Source: CAUUCX01 sp041844835 (GTDB lineage: Bacteria; Bacillota; Clostridia; Peptostreptococcales; Anaerovoracaceae). From it: 64,000 nucleotides of DNA. Location of the stretch: positions 9,129 to 73,128 of the forward strand of contig JBGZBU010000026.1 of assembly GCA_041844835.1 (NCBI GenBank), in the 5' to 3' direction. This document shows positions 35,234-44,639 of this stretch, piece by piece. Numbering within the stretch: the stretch's first letter is position 1; each line of letters begins with the position of its first letter. Both the position numbers and the translations under genes were made by a program. The notes below the pieces were generated by a model that was given only the letters and a program-made list of their open reading frames with translations, did no database searches and had not been told where the DNA came from.

Positions 35234-36985
35234 CTATTTAAATTTCCCCGTTTTCAGTAATTCCTTTATATTCTCAATCGCTTTGCCCGGCTCTTCATCG
35301 ACCTGCGCGCCTGCTGTAAGCATATGCCCGCCGCCGCCGAAATGTTCCATGATCACCTGGACATTGAAATCGCCGAGCGACCTTGCGCTGATCAGAGTGT
35401 GCCCCTGATCATCCCGCCCCGCGACGAAACTCGCTCTTACGCTTTTTATTTCCATCAGCTCATCCGCCGCTTGAGCATTGATAACCTGAATATTCGGATG
35501 CGCTTCCGAAGTTGTTGACAGTGCGATTCCCTCGTCCAGAAACTCCGCATCCGCCACAGCTTTTGACCTTATCCTGAATGAGGCTTCATCCGTCTTGAAA
35601 AATCTTCTGACCGCAGTAGTATCCGCACCCATTCCCCTAAGCCATGAGGCGGCGTCAAATGTACGCACACCGGTTTTTACGGAAAAATGATTTGTGTCCA
35701 CCGTAATCCCCGCAAGCAAAGCCTCTGCGTCCATTTTTTCCAAATCTCTTTTGTCAAGGGTATACTCCAAAATTTCCGTAACAAGCTCTGATGTGGAAGA
35801 GGCGTACGGTTCCATGTATGCCAGAGTAGGATTTTCTATAGCATCCGTAGAACGCCTGTGATGATCAAGAACCGCAATCTTCTCCGCCATTTCGAGCAGT
35901 ACGGGGCATTCCGTCATAGTCGGACGATGGGTATCAACGACAACAAGCAGAGTATCTTTATCCAACATTTTTATCGCTCTGTCATGATTGATGAAACTGT
36001 AAAGTCCGCTTTCCTTTGCCTGCAAAAAAATATCGGCAAGCGACTCCGTATAGGTGTTTATCACAACATGAGCTTCTATATCACATGCATCGGCAAGGCG
36101 ATACATGCCCAGTGCCGCGCCGAAAGAGTCCATATCCGGGTTTCGGTGCCCCATGATGAGCACGCGGCTAGCCTGATTTATGAGCTGAACAATCGCGTGC
36201 GCCACTATTCTGGACTTGCCCTTGTTTCGCTTTTCCACCGCTTCAGATTTTCCCCCGAAATGCTCTATGAAATTGCCTCTTTTTATTACCGCCTGATCTC
36301 CTCCGCGAGCCAGTGCCAGATCAACTGCAGCCATCGCATACTGATCCGTAACCGCAAGATTTTTTCCGTCGAGTCCGAATCCTATGCTCAACGTCACCGG
36401 GAAATCCGCCTCGGTTTGAATCTCTCTTACATCCTCAAATATTGCGAACTTACCGTCGTACATCCGCTGATATTCGTGATTTTTAAGAACTATAAAATAC
36501 TGATTCGCCTTTGTTTTCGTAACGGATGCATTGAATTTCGCGCCCCATTGACGCAATTCCTTGTCGATATCCGATATGATAATTGACCTGTTTTCCTCAG
36601 CCGTGCTTGCTATCAACTCATCGTAATTATCGATATTGACTACGGCAATGACTATCTTATTTCTGTCATTTTCCTCAGCCAATCCGTCATAGTAGGTTAT
36701 TTCATTGAAATATATGGCGATGTAATCTCCCATGCCTGCCGGAATTAAATCAAATGTTTTTTTATTTCGCCTGACCTGCAACTTTTCTGATACCGCCTCA
36801 AACTGCATGACGCGAATTCCCGTCAGTGCAAATATGTCAAGACCTTCTATATCCGAGTACATGAATACATCGTCTATTCGTCTGCTTGCCTTTACTATTC
36901 TGCCCGTTTTGTCAATTATGCAGACCGGAAACGGGATATCATCAACCGCTATATGTTCGATATTCTTTTCATTTATATCTGTCAT
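35234..36985 (-). CDS. gdpP: GdpP-like cyclic-di-AMP phosphodiesterase without membrane helices
   Basis: A 583-residue protein: PAS-like domain (about 10-90), degenerate GGDEF (about 110-240), DHH (about 270-430) with MGHRNPDMDSFGAAL, VVDTHRPTM and LDHHRRSTD, and DHHA1 ending in EHFGGGGHMLTAGAQ. GdpP degrades c-di-AMP and normally starts with two membrane helices. Here the reading frame begins directly at the PAS domain (DIPFPVCIIDKTGRIVKAS), and no helix-coding frame lies upstream. The start at 36985 follows GAGGAG. It lies between rpsR and rplI, as usual. Confidence 0.88.
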   Translation of the reverse strand: MTDINEKNIEHIAVDDIPFPVCIIDKTGRIVKASRRIDDVFMYSDIEGLDIFALTGIRVMQFEAVSEKLQVRRNKKTFDLIPAGMGDYIAIYFNEITYYDGLAEENDRNKIVIAVVNIDNYDELIASTAEENRSIIISDIDKELRQWGAKFNASVTKTKANQYFIVLKNHEYQRMYDGKFAIFEDVREIQTEADFPVTLSIGFGLDGKNLAVTDQYAMAAVDLALARGGDQAVIKRGNFIEHFGGKSEAVEKRNKGKSRIVAHAIVQLINQASRVLIMGHRNPDMDSFGAALGMYRLADACDIEAHVVINTYTESLADIFLQAKESGLYSFINHDRAIKMLDKDTLLVVVDTHRPTMTECPVLLEMAEKIAVLDHHRRSTDAIENPTLAYMEPYASSTSELVTEILEYTLDKRDLEKMDAEALLAGITVDTNHFSVKTGVRTFDAASWLRGMGADTTAVRRFFKTDEASFRIRSKAVADAEFLDEGIALSTTSEAHPNIQVINAQAADELMEIKSVRASFVAGRDDQGHTLISARSLGDFNVQVIMEHFGGGGHMLTAGAQVDEEPGKAIENIKELLKTGKFK

Positions 36986-37075
36986 ATGCTCCTCACAAAT
37001 ATTTCCAAGCAAAACACCACATATATTATATATTGCCAATAATTGTATCACGTTTTTGGGGTTTTTTCAATGCAA

Positions 37076-37098
37076 GACGCACGCCTTGGGCGTGCGTC
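37076..37098. terminator. Strong hairpin between rpsR and gdpP
   Basis: GACGCACGCC and GGCGTGCGTC form a perfect 10-bp GC-rich stem with a 3-nt loop. No T run follows on either strand, so partial termination or an RNA processing/stability site is as likely as full termination. Confidence 0.5.
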
Positions 37099-37167
37099 AA
37101 ATCAAGCTTATTTCAAGCATTTGCGGCAATTCATGCATTCCACATGCAATCTCCACATTTACGATAT

Positions 37168-37404
37168 TTACTCGGCTGTATACGGAAGCAACGCCACAAT
37201 TCTTGCTCTTTTGATAGCTCTTGCGACTTCTCTCTGATGCATCGAGCAAGTGCCCGTAACCCTCTTTGGAAGAATCTTGCCTCTCTCCGTTATATATTTT
37301 CTAAGCTTTTCAACGTCTTTATAATCGATCGACTCAGTCTTATCCGCGCAAAACTGGCAAACTTTTTTTCTTCTCATTCCCGGATTATTAAATCTTCTCT
37401 CCAT
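37168..37404 (-). CDS. rpsR: 30S ribosomal protein S18
   Basis: A 78-residue protein with the conserved core VEKLRKYITERGKILPKRVTG. The N-terminal CQFC pair, together with later Cys and His, is the zinc-type variant. AAAGGAG lies 7 nt before the ATG. It is third in the rpsF-ssb-rpsR group. Confidence 0.96.
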   Translation of the reverse strand: MERRFNNPGMRRKKVCQFCADKTESIDYKDVEKLRKYITERGKILPKRVTGTCSMHQREVARAIKRARIVALLPYTAE

Positions 37405-37442
37405 GGAAATCTCCTTTCATATTGAAATTGAATCAGAACAAG

Positions 37443-37901
37443 TTAGAACGGCAAATCGTCATCATCGATTATCGATTTGAATCCGCTGTCATCACCGAAA
37501 TCCGCCGACGGACTATCGCCGCCCGACTGTGCGCCGCCGAATCCCGACTCGGAATATCCGCGAGACTCTCCCTGAGCGCCGCCGCTGCCAAGGAACTCAA
37601 CCCGCTCGGCAACCACATCGGTAGTATATACCGTAGACCCGTCCTTATTGGTATAGCTCCCGGTCTGAATTCTTCCCTGAACCGCAACCTGTCTTCCTTT
37701 ATCGAGATAGCGCTCGCAATTTTCCGCCTGCCTGCCGAACACAGTAATTCGGATAAAATCCGCCTGTCTCTCCTTCCCCGCTCTTGCGGGACGATCCACT
37801 GCAAGAGTGAATACCGCAACAGCAAGCTGATCACCCGACCCTTGCGTATACCGAACTTCGGGTTTCTTTGTCAATCTGCCAATCAAAACAACATTGTTCA
37901 T
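37443..37901 (-). CDS. ssb: Single-stranded DNA-binding protein
   Basis: A 152-residue OB-fold protein. It starts NNVVLIGRLTKKPEVRYT, contains RQADFIRITVFGRQAENCERYL, has a flexible Gly/Ser-rich linker and ends in the partner-binding tip DDDDLPF. GGAGG precedes the ATG. It lies 9 bp after rpsF. Confidence 0.97.
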   Translation of the reverse strand: MNNVVLIGRLTKKPEVRYTQGSGDQLAVAVFTLAVDRPARAGKERQADFIRITVFGRQAENCERYLDKGRQVAVQGRIQTGSYTNKDGSTVYTTDVVAERVEFLGSGGAQGESRGYSESGFGGAQSGGDSPSADFGDDSGFKSIIDDDDLPF

Positions 37902-37910
37902 AATCGCCTC

Positions 37911-38198
37911 CTATTTCTCTTCTTTATTGATGATAAGATGACGCATTACATTGTCGGAAATTTTAAGTCTTCTGTCCAACTCTTTCGGCAATTCGGGACT
38001 TGCCTTGAACTCAACAACAAAATAAAATGCTTCATTTTTCTTGTTGATAGGATATGCCGTCTTTTGCACGCCCATGATGTTGATATCGCCCACTTCTCCG
38101 TCAGCTGATATAATCCCTTTGATCGTTTCGATTGCGGAATCCCTTGCGGAGTCTTCAAGAGCCGGATCAAGCAAAATCATCGCTTCATATTTAATCAT
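37911..38198 (-). CDS. rpsF: 30S ribosomal protein S6
   Basis: A 95-residue protein beginning MIKYEAMILLDPALEDS, with KKTAYPINKKNEAFYFVVEF in the middle. The start at 38198 follows GAGGAGGTG; an earlier in-frame ATG would put this site inside the gene. It is the first gene of the ribosomal/replication group behind promoter 38304-38331. Confidence 0.96.
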   Translation of the reverse strand: MIKYEAMILLDPALEDSARDSAIETIKGIISADGEVGDINIMGVQKTAYPINKKNEAFYFVVEFKASPELPKELDRRLKISDNVMRHLIINKEEK

Positions 38199-38215
38199 TT
38201 TTTCACCTCCTCGGA

Positions 38216-38246
38216 CTGTTCGGCGGCGCATTTATCATCGCCGCAG
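38216..38246 (-). promoter_or_regulatory. Candidate S6:S18 autoregulatory leader motif of rpsF
   Basis: In the rpsF leader RNA, CUG and CGGCG pair with CGCCG and CAG around a 10-nt loop, leaving an unpaired CCGAA on the 3' side. A stem with a CCG-containing bulge is the known S6:S18 binding motif of rpsF leaders. It ends 17 nt before the gene. Confidence 0.55.
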
Positions 38247-38303
38247 AGATAGTTAATAAATTCGACATGATGCCGCAAAATATCTACAGAACCACGCCGA
38301 ATG

Positions 38304-38331
38304 ATTATATCACACTTCAAAAAAATTACAA
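38304..38331 (-). promoter_or_regulatory. Promoter of the rpsF-ssb-rpsR operon
   Basis: Minus-strand TTGTAA (38326-38331), 16 bp, TATAAT (38304-38309), with a leader of about 95 nt before rpsF. Confidence 0.7.
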
Positions 38332-38447
38332 CCCTTCGAGCTTCATTATTCGCCCGCCCCTTGGCATCCGCCATAACGTAAATGAAAGCGGAAGCGATAA
38401 CGGCACATGCGCGCATTGTCGCCTTTGTGAATCGAGCCGGATGAATT

Positions 38448-40523
38448 TCAGGACAGCAGATTTGTCATGCTCTTCAGGCTGATCCCCAGCGTCGACACAT
38501 TGTGAAGCATCGCCGAAGTAGTCGGCGCTATCAGTCCCAATGCTCCAAGAAGCATCAGACTTCCGTTGAATCCCATGATGAAGCGATAGTTGCGCTTTGT
38601 CCTCAGCATAAGCGCATCGGAGATTCTTTTCAGAACGACGAGTTCCCATAAATCCTCTGCGGATATCACCACATCCGCAATTTCTCTTGCTATCATTGCA
38701 CCGTCTCCGATGGCTATACCCATATTCGCCGCCGACAACGCAGGCGAATCATTTATGCCGTCGCCGACCATTACCACGATACGCCCACCGCCGCGTTCGG
38801 ATTCAATATACGCCGCTTTTTCATCAGGTAAAATTCCCGCCTTGAAGTCATCCATATCAAGCTGATTTGCTATTATCCTTGCCGTTCCCTCATTATCCCC
38901 GGTCAGCATTACAATTTTTCCTATTCCGCTGTCCCGAAGCGCCGCTATCACGTCCGCCGCCTCATCCCTCAGTGGGTCGGATATCGAAATGACTGCTTTC
39001 AGCCTCCCGGATATTGCGAGGTAGAGCTGCGAGTAAAGAGAATTATTCAATTCTTCCAGTTTAGCTTCATCCCCGGCGGGCACGACAGAACCCTCATCTT
39101 CAAATACGAAATGATAGCTGCCTATTATCGCCTTTTCGCCGTTTAAACGGCTGGATATCCCGTGCGCCACCACATATTCCACACCTGCATGCATTTCATC
39201 ATGAACAAGCCCTCGTTCTTCCGCCGCCTTGATCACCGCATTCGCCATTGAGTGAGGGAAATGCTCTTCAAGGCAAGCCGCGATTCTGAGCATTTCCATC
39301 GGATCGCTGTTATCGAAAGGAGTCACGTCTTGCACCCTCGGCATCGCTTTCGTGAGCGTGCCGGTTTTGTCGAATACGAGAGTGCCGGCATTCGCCATGC
39401 ATTCAAGATGCTTGCCGCCCTTGACGGTGATGCCGTAGTCACTCGATTCACGCATCGCTGCCAGAACTGCAAGCGGCATAGCCAGTTTCAGCGCGCAGGA
39501 AAAATCAACCATCATGAGTGCCGCCACTTTGCTCGGATTGCGAGTAAGCGCTCCCGTCACAAGTCCCGCAAGCAATGTATACGGAACCAATCTGTCGGCG
39601 AGCATACTCGCATTCTCCTCCATTTCAGATTTCAAACTCTCGGATTCTTCGATCATTTTCACTATTTTGTCATAACGACTGTCCCCCGTCGTTGCGGTCA
39701 CACGAAACGCACAATCCCCCTCTTCAAGGACTGTCCCCGCATATATCATCGCACCTGCCGATTTTGCAACGGGAACGGATTCTCCCGTAAGAGACGCCTG
39801 ATTCACCATAACGTCACCGTATTCGATAATGCCGTCAAACGGTATCATATTTCCCACATGCACTCTGATGAGATCTCCCGCCTTCACGGTATCGCAGGCA
39901 ATGCTTTCAAATGTGTCACCGCGCAGCGCCCACGCCCTGTCCACGCCTATTGACATCCTGTTTGCGAGATCTCCGATGGACTTCTTGCGTGTCCATTCTT
40001 CCATTATCTCTCCCACGCCCAGCAGAAACATGACATTTCTCGCCGAGTCGAATTCCTTGCGCGCTACGGACAAGGTAAGCGAAACTGCGTCAAGAAGCGT
40101 AACCGTAATTTTCCGACGCATCAATTCCCCGAGCGCCGCGATCACGTGCTTTGACACGCGAAGAGGCACAACCGCATCTCCGATGTGCCGAGGAACAAAA
40201 GTTTTAAAAATCATCCTTTTCAATACCAGATTGAACAATTTGCAGAAATATTCGCGATTGACGCCGCGAGTGCTGAATATATCCGTTCCCGCGTACTCAT
40301 TATCCGCAAAGGAAAAGCCGGATAGGGCGAAAATGAGTTCTTCGCGCGATCCGGTATAGTTTATAATTGCACATCCCGTGCGCTCATGCACTTTCACTTT
40401 TGTCACACCCGGCTGCTTTTCGAGCCAGAATTCAAGCAAATCGGCATCATCAAGAGGCATGTTTCCTCTCATGGTATCTATGCGCATGCGACCCGCAATA
40501 TCATGTTTTATCAAAAATCTCAT
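38448..40523 (-). CDS. P1B-type metal-transport ATPase with non-canonical SCALKL motif
   Basis: A 691-residue cation pump. It has an N-terminal degenerate ferredoxin-fold region (about 1-75) without a CxxC metal site, the actuator motif TGES (247-250), the phosphorylation site DKTGTLT (D385) and the hinge MVGDGINDSPAL. The membrane motif usually read as CPC or SPC is FSCALKLAMP here (342-347 SCALKL). The metal therefore cannot be assigned. GAGG lies 7 nt before the ATG. A 90-residue helical protein gene lies 42 bp upstream and shares the promoter, suggesting an accessory role. Confidence 0.85.
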   Translation of the reverse strand: MRFLIKHDIAGRMRIDTMRGNMPLDDADLLEFWLEKQPGVTKVKVHERTGCAIINYTGSREELIFALSGFSFADNEYAGTDIFSTRGVNREYFCKLFNLVLKRMIFKTFVPRHIGDAVVPLRVSKHVIAALGELMRRKITVTLLDAVSLTLSVARKEFDSARNVMFLLGVGEIMEEWTRKKSIGDLANRMSIGVDRAWALRGDTFESIACDTVKAGDLIRVHVGNMIPFDGIIEYGDVMVNQASLTGESVPVAKSAGAMIYAGTVLEEGDCAFRVTATTGDSRYDKIVKMIEESESLKSEMEENASMLADRLVPYTLLAGLVTGALTRNPSKVAALMMVDFSCALKLAMPLAVLAAMRESSDYGITVKGGKHLECMANAGTLVFDKTGTLTKAMPRVQDVTPFDNSDPMEMLRIAACLEEHFPHSMANAVIKAAEERGLVHDEMHAGVEYVVAHGISSRLNGEKAIIGSYHFVFEDEGSVVPAGDEAKLEELNNSLYSQLYLAISGRLKAVISISDPLRDEAADVIAALRDSGIGKIVMLTGDNEGTARIIANQLDMDDFKAGILPDEKAAYIESERGGGRIVVMVGDGINDSPALSAANMGIAIGDGAMIAREIADVVISAEDLWELVVLKRISDALMLRTKRNYRFIMGFNGSLMLLGALGLIAPTTSAMLHNVSTLGISLKSMTNLLS

Positions 40524-40565
40524 AAAACGGCCTCTTCCGTCTCTTTCATTTTACAGAGCATCAAT

Positions 40566-40838
40566 TTACAACGCGGCTTCAACAACTGCTGCGCCGCTTT
40601 CATCCGATGCTTTCATCTCGGCTTTTACCGCATTTAGAGCCTTTGCTTCCGCCAAGATGTCTTCCGCATTTTCCTGCAATGAAACCGTCTTTGAAATAAC
40701 GCCGTCTTTTGCTCTCAATCCCGCCGCGGCAACATTGACTACAGCCTTTCTGAGCATAGGATTTGACAAAACCTTGTCTCCAAACGCACCGCATATCAGC
40801 CCCGCCGCAAAAGTGCCCGCATATTTATAAATTCCCAT
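40566..40838 (-). CDS. Small helical protein (DUF6110-like), P-type ATPase partner
   Basis: A 90-residue protein. A glycine-rich hydrophobic segment GIYKYAGTFAAGLICGAFGD is followed by VLSNPMLRKAVVNVAAAGLR and a charged helix. The pattern looks like the small DUF6110 proteins that precede P-type ATPases in Clostridia; I am recalling this and could not check it. ATG 40838 is 7 nt after GGAGG. The function is unknown; a metal chaperone or regulatory subunit is possible. Confidence 0.7.
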   Translation of the reverse strand: MGIYKYAGTFAAGLICGAFGDKVLSNPMLRKAVVNVAAAGLRAKDGVISKTVSLQENAEDILAEAKALNAVKAEMKASDESGAAVVEAAL

Positions 40839-41000
40839 CACAAAACCTCCTCACAAATTAAAACATAAGTAAAATCCGCACATCTGCGCAATAAAAATCA
40901 TATGCCTAAACAGTCCGAAAAATGGGAAGCTATATTTTTCGTATTTTCAGGTGGAATGAACATCGGAGCAATTGAAAATCTCCACAGTTCATGCGCTGAA

Positions 41001-41029
41001 ATGATACCATAAATTTATTCTTTTTTCAA
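41001..41029 (-). promoter_or_regulatory. Promoter of the small protein/P-type ATPase operon
   Basis: Minus-strand TTGAAA (41024-41029), 17 bp, TATCAT (41001-41006). It stands back-to-back with the ABC transporter promoter. Confidence 0.6.
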
Positions 41030-41041
41030 ATGGAATCAATC

Positions 41042-41097
41042 TTTACAAACGATGTGGGCGGCGATATAATATGGGCAATGGTTATCAATAACTAACC
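41042..41097 (+). promoter_or_regulatory. Promoter and possible operator of the ABC transporter
   Basis: TTTACA (41042-41047), 17 bp, TATAAT (41065-41070). Around the expected start site GGTTA (41080-41084) and TAACC (41093-41097) form an interrupted palindrome that could bind a repressor. Confidence 0.6.
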
Positions 41098-41165
41098 GAT
41101 GTGCATGCTATCCACACTTCCATGTTTTTTGCAGGCGATTTTTTATAAGCGAAAGGAGTGTACAA

Positions 41166-41864
41166 ATGTTTATAAACATCTCTGATTTGCATAAATCCTA
41201 CCATATCGGGGAAACGGAGTACTCAATACTGAAGGGCGTCAATTGCAAAATTGAAGCCGGAGAAATATGTACATTTCTGGGACCGTCAGGTTCCGGGAAA
41301 TCAACGCTTCTCAACATAATCGGCGGAATTGACAAAATGGATAAAGGAGAACTTTCTGTTGCAGGATGCTCCATAGGGGAGTTAAATGATGCCCAACTCG
41401 GGCGCTATCGCAGAAATGAGCTCGGTTTTGTTTTTCAGTTTTACAATCTGATTCCAAATCTAACCGTTAAAGAAAATATCGAAATCGGCGCGTTTCTTAG
41501 CAAGAATCCCCTTGATATTGATGAGCTGCTAAAGACTCTGGGCTTGGAGGCCCATAAAAACAAGTTTCCGGCACAGATCTCAGGCGGGCAGCAACAACGG
41601 ACCAGCATCGGGCGCGCCGTGGTAAAAAATCCGTCCCTCCTCATATGTGACGAGCCGACCGGTTCGCTGGACTACGAGACATCCCTTGATGTACTCGAAT
41701 TAATACAGGATATAAACAAACGGTACCGCACGACATTTCTTATTGCAACACACAATTCGGAGATATGCAAAATGTCGCATCGTTCATTTATGATGCGCGA
41801 TGGAACACTGATAGAGCGGCCTCGTAATGCAAGCATAACTTCAGCTCGCAATTTAAGGTGGTGA
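41166..41864 (+). CDS. ABC transporter ATP-binding protein (MacB/LolD type)
   Basis: A 232-residue ATPase: Walker A GPSGSGKSTLLN, Q-loop FQFYNLIPNLTVKENI, signature SGGQQQRTSIGRAV, Walker B LLICDEPTGSLD and the switch histidine in IATHN. This is the MacB/LolD/BceA subfamily that works with FtsX-type permeases. GAAAGGAG lies before the ATG. It ends 4 bp before the permease gene. Confidence 0.93.
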   Translation: MFINISDLHKSYHIGETEYSILKGVNCKIEAGEICTFLGPSGSGKSTLLNIIGGIDKMDKGELSVAGCSIGELNDAQLGRYRRNELGFVFQFYNLIPNLTVKENIEIGAFLSKNPLDIDELLKTLGLEAHKNKFPAQISGGQQQRTSIGRAVVKNPSLLICDEPTGSLDYETSLDVLELIQDINKRYRTTFLIATHNSEICKMSHRSFMMRDGTLIERPRNASITSARNLRW

Positions 41865-41868
41865 TGTT

Positions 41869-44112
41869 ATGAAAAAAAGATATATGCGCGATCTCATGAG
41901 CAACAAGGGACGATATGCTTCCATATTTCTTATCACATTCCTGCTGATCGGTTTTATTTCTTCATTTTTCATTGCCCAAGGTTCCGTTGATCATGTATTC
42001 CACGATTCATGGGAGCGAGGCAATGTGGAAGACGGACAGCTGACATTCTCGAGCGAACTTACCCAAAACCAGCTTGAACAATTTGCGCGTCACGATTGCG
42101 ATTATGAAAAAATGTTCTATCGCGAATTTGAAAAAGACAAGCAAATTTTTCGCATTTTTAAGAACAGAGAAACAATTAATAAAGCTGAGCTTTTTGAGGG
42201 GCGATTCGCGAAAAGCAAAGGGGAAATAGCGCTGGAAAGGTTGTATGCGAAAAATAACGGATATGCGCTCGGGGATACCGTAAAAATAGGCGGGCACAAA
42301 TTTAAAATCGTGGGAATAACGGCGCTGCCCGATTATTCCGCATTAATCTGCAATCCCAGCGATTTCATGATGAACAATCAGGATTTTTGTCTGGGATTGG
42401 TGAGCGAAGAGCAATTCAATGCAATAGCGGACGGAAGAATCGTTTACAGATACTCCTACACCCGCGCATCCGACAAGGGTTCCGTTTCATCAAAAAATGA
42501 TCATCTCAAGGAATTATCGTCATCGCTGACAAACAGCGGCGCCCTTATCACTTCAATGAGCATTGCCGAATTGAATCCGAGCATATCACTCGTTTCCGAC
42601 GACATGGGCGGTGACGTCCCTATGATGAGCATCCTTATGGTTCTGGCGATGCTGATAATCGCTCTCATTTTTGCAGCCATTTCAAAATCTTCCGTGGAGG
42701 AAGAGGCCGCAGTTATAGGAACGCTTCTGGCTACGGGCTACTCAAAAAAGGAAATTATAGGATACTATATCAAACTGCCGCTGCTGATAACGCTTGCATC
42801 ATGCGTAATAGGAAACATTCTTGCGTACGTCGTTATAAGCGACATATATTTCGATATGTACTACAAAAGTTACAGTCTGTTTCCGAGAATAACGGTGATT
42901 AATCCGAGGGCGTTTGCGATAACAACTTTTACGCCGCTGCTGCTCGTATTCCTGCTCAATTACGCGACATTAGCCCGCCGCCTGAAACTTCCGATAGTTG
43001 ATTTTCTGCGTGAAAATCTGATGCACTCATTTTCTAATAATGCATCGGAGCTGAGAGGCTTTTCATTTGCCAGTCGCGTTCGCCTGCGCTTGTTCAGATG
43101 GAATATAAGCGTATATGCCGTGATGCTTCTCGGCGTTTTGATCGGAAATATGATGCTGATGTACGGATCGTCAATGCAGCCTATGCTTGAAAATTATGTA
43201 GATGTATTGGATAGTCGGATGCATTACACAAATCAATATATCTTGCGCGCGCCGATAGAGGGAATTCCCGAGACGGAATTTGAAAAGGTTACGTATGCGC
43301 GCTTTTCTTCTTCGCAAAAACCGCTTAAAAAGGAGCTGGGACTGCACATCTTCGGCATCACGAACGATAACCGATTTTTCTCAAGCTACGGGCTAAAGGG
43401 GAATGAAGTATATATTTCCGAGGGAACTTCAAAACGCCTGCATGCAAAGGTGGGCGATACGATATCGGTAGACAATAAAATCAAAAATAAAAAATACGAA
43501 TTGAAAGTGGTCGGAATAAATGACTACTCCGCAGGGCTTGCCGTTTTCATGGCGCGCGAAGAGCTGAACGAGATGATTGGAATTCCCCCTGAGTCTTACA
43601 ATTCGATATTGTCCGACAAGGAGCTGGATCTGCCCGATGAAATTTTAGTGAGCAGCATTTCCGCAGATATTGTCAAGGGTGTCGGGGAACAACTAATAAA
43701 ACTGCTTAAGGAATTTGCCGTAATTATGACGATAGTTTCCCTGGCGATTTATATGGTCATCTATTATGTGCTTACAAAAATTGTTCTCGAAAGGTCAAGA
43801 CGACAAATAGCGTATTTGAAGATATTCGGATATACTAACGCGGAAATCAGAAAATTCTACATTACCGTATCAAGCGCAGTTCTGGTGGTAATTTCGGCGA
43901 TCAGCATCCCCGTGCTGATGCTGATACTGCCGCGTTTAACGACCGCCGCAATGTCAAAATTCGACGGCTATATGCCGATTGAAATATCTCCGTGGCGGTA
44001 TGCAGCGGTCAGCTTGTGCGGTATCGCGGTATATTTCTTGATAAATCTGCTCAATTTGCGCAAGATCCGCAAAATTGAAATGAACGAAGCGCTGAAGGTA
44101 TCGGCGGGCTGA
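41869..44112 (+). CDS. FtsX-family ABC permease
   Basis: A 747-residue membrane protein: helix near 16-36 (ASIFLITFLLIGFISSFFIA), a large extracellular domain, three central helices (about 250-370), a second extracellular domain and three C-terminal helices. The two FtsX cores are recognisable at VIGTLLATGYSKKEIIGYY and IAYLKIFGYTNAEIRKFY. This duplicated layout is seen in exporters of lipoproteins or peptides and in BceB-like resistance systems. The cargo is unknown. No dedicated two-component genes are nearby. Confidence 0.88.
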   Translation: MKKRYMRDLMSNKGRYASIFLITFLLIGFISSFFIAQGSVDHVFHDSWERGNVEDGQLTFSSELTQNQLEQFARHDCDYEKMFYREFEKDKQIFRIFKNRETINKAELFEGRFAKSKGEIALERLYAKNNGYALGDTVKIGGHKFKIVGITALPDYSALICNPSDFMMNNQDFCLGLVSEEQFNAIADGRIVYRYSYTRASDKGSVSSKNDHLKELSSSLTNSGALITSMSIAELNPSISLVSDDMGGDVPMMSILMVLAMLIIALIFAAISKSSVEEEAAVIGTLLATGYSKKEIIGYYIKLPLLITLASCVIGNILAYVVISDIYFDMYYKSYSLFPRITVINPRAFAITTFTPLLLVFLLNYATLARRLKLPIVDFLRENLMHSFSNNASELRGFSFASRVRLRLFRWNISVYAVMLLGVLIGNMMLMYGSSMQPMLENYVDVLDSRMHYTNQYILRAPIEGIPETEFEKVTYARFSSSQKPLKKELGLHIFGITNDNRFFSSYGLKGNEVYISEGTSKRLHAKVGDTISVDNKIKNKKYELKVVGINDYSAGLAVFMAREELNEMIGIPPESYNSILSDKELDLPDEILVSSISADIVKGVGEQLIKLLKEFAVIMTIVSLAIYMVIYYVLTKIVLERSRRQIAYLKIFGYTNAEIRKFYITVSSAVLVVISAISIPVLMLILPRLTTAAMSKFDGYMPIEISPWRYAAVSLCGIAVYFLINLLNLRKIRKIEMNEALKVSAG

Positions 44113-44176
44113 TAAAGTACCTTTGTTGATTTATTGACGCTTTCCCTTTAAGCTATCATCCACAACTGGGTCGTGT

Positions 44177-44623
44177 TTAACTATCCATCGTTATCAGATA
44201 CGCAACTTCCTCTTCTGTGTCGTATATACACATAGAAACATTTGTGTATTTTTGTGTCTCTGGATTTCGATCAACGAACATCCAATAGCCGTCGGGTATC
44301 TCTGGAAGCTCAACATAATCGGATATGCTTGCTAAAAACAACTCGACATCTTCAGAGATGGGAAGACTATTCCACTTTAAGAGCTCTTTTTGAGACTCGC
44401 TATCCAAAGTTATTTTATACAAGGCAATTCCCTCATAAGGAAATCCCGCATAATTATTAAATAACTCTTCAAACTCGAGGCTGCCTTTGTCAACTTCAAG
44501 TTCGAAGTCTCTTACAAATTGTGTCTTAGCATCTCCTCTTACTCCGTTAAAAGCACATGCTCCCAAAAGAGAAGCGATTATTAACAACATTGTTGCATAC
44601 ATAAGCAGATTTATCTTTTTCAT
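44177..44623 (-). CDS. Putative lipoprotein
   Basis: A 148-residue protein with a lipoprotein signal peptide: MKKINLLMYATMLLIIASLLGAC, lipobox LLGAC with Cys23. The mature part is acidic (LEVDKGSLEFEELFNN) and not recognised. AGGAT lies before the ATG. It converges with the ABC permease gene. A short frame with a strong ribosome site lies upstream (44782-44829), and both may be read from promoter 44889-44918. Confidence 0.6.
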   Translation of the reverse strand: MKKINLLMYATMLLIIASLLGACAFNGVRGDAKTQFVRDFELEVDKGSLEFEELFNNYAGFPYEGIALYKITLDSESQKELLKWNSLPISEDVELFLASISDYVELPEIPDGYWMFVDRNPETQKYTNVSMCIYDTEEEVAYLITMDS

Positions 44624-44639
44624 TTTTACATCCTATGCA

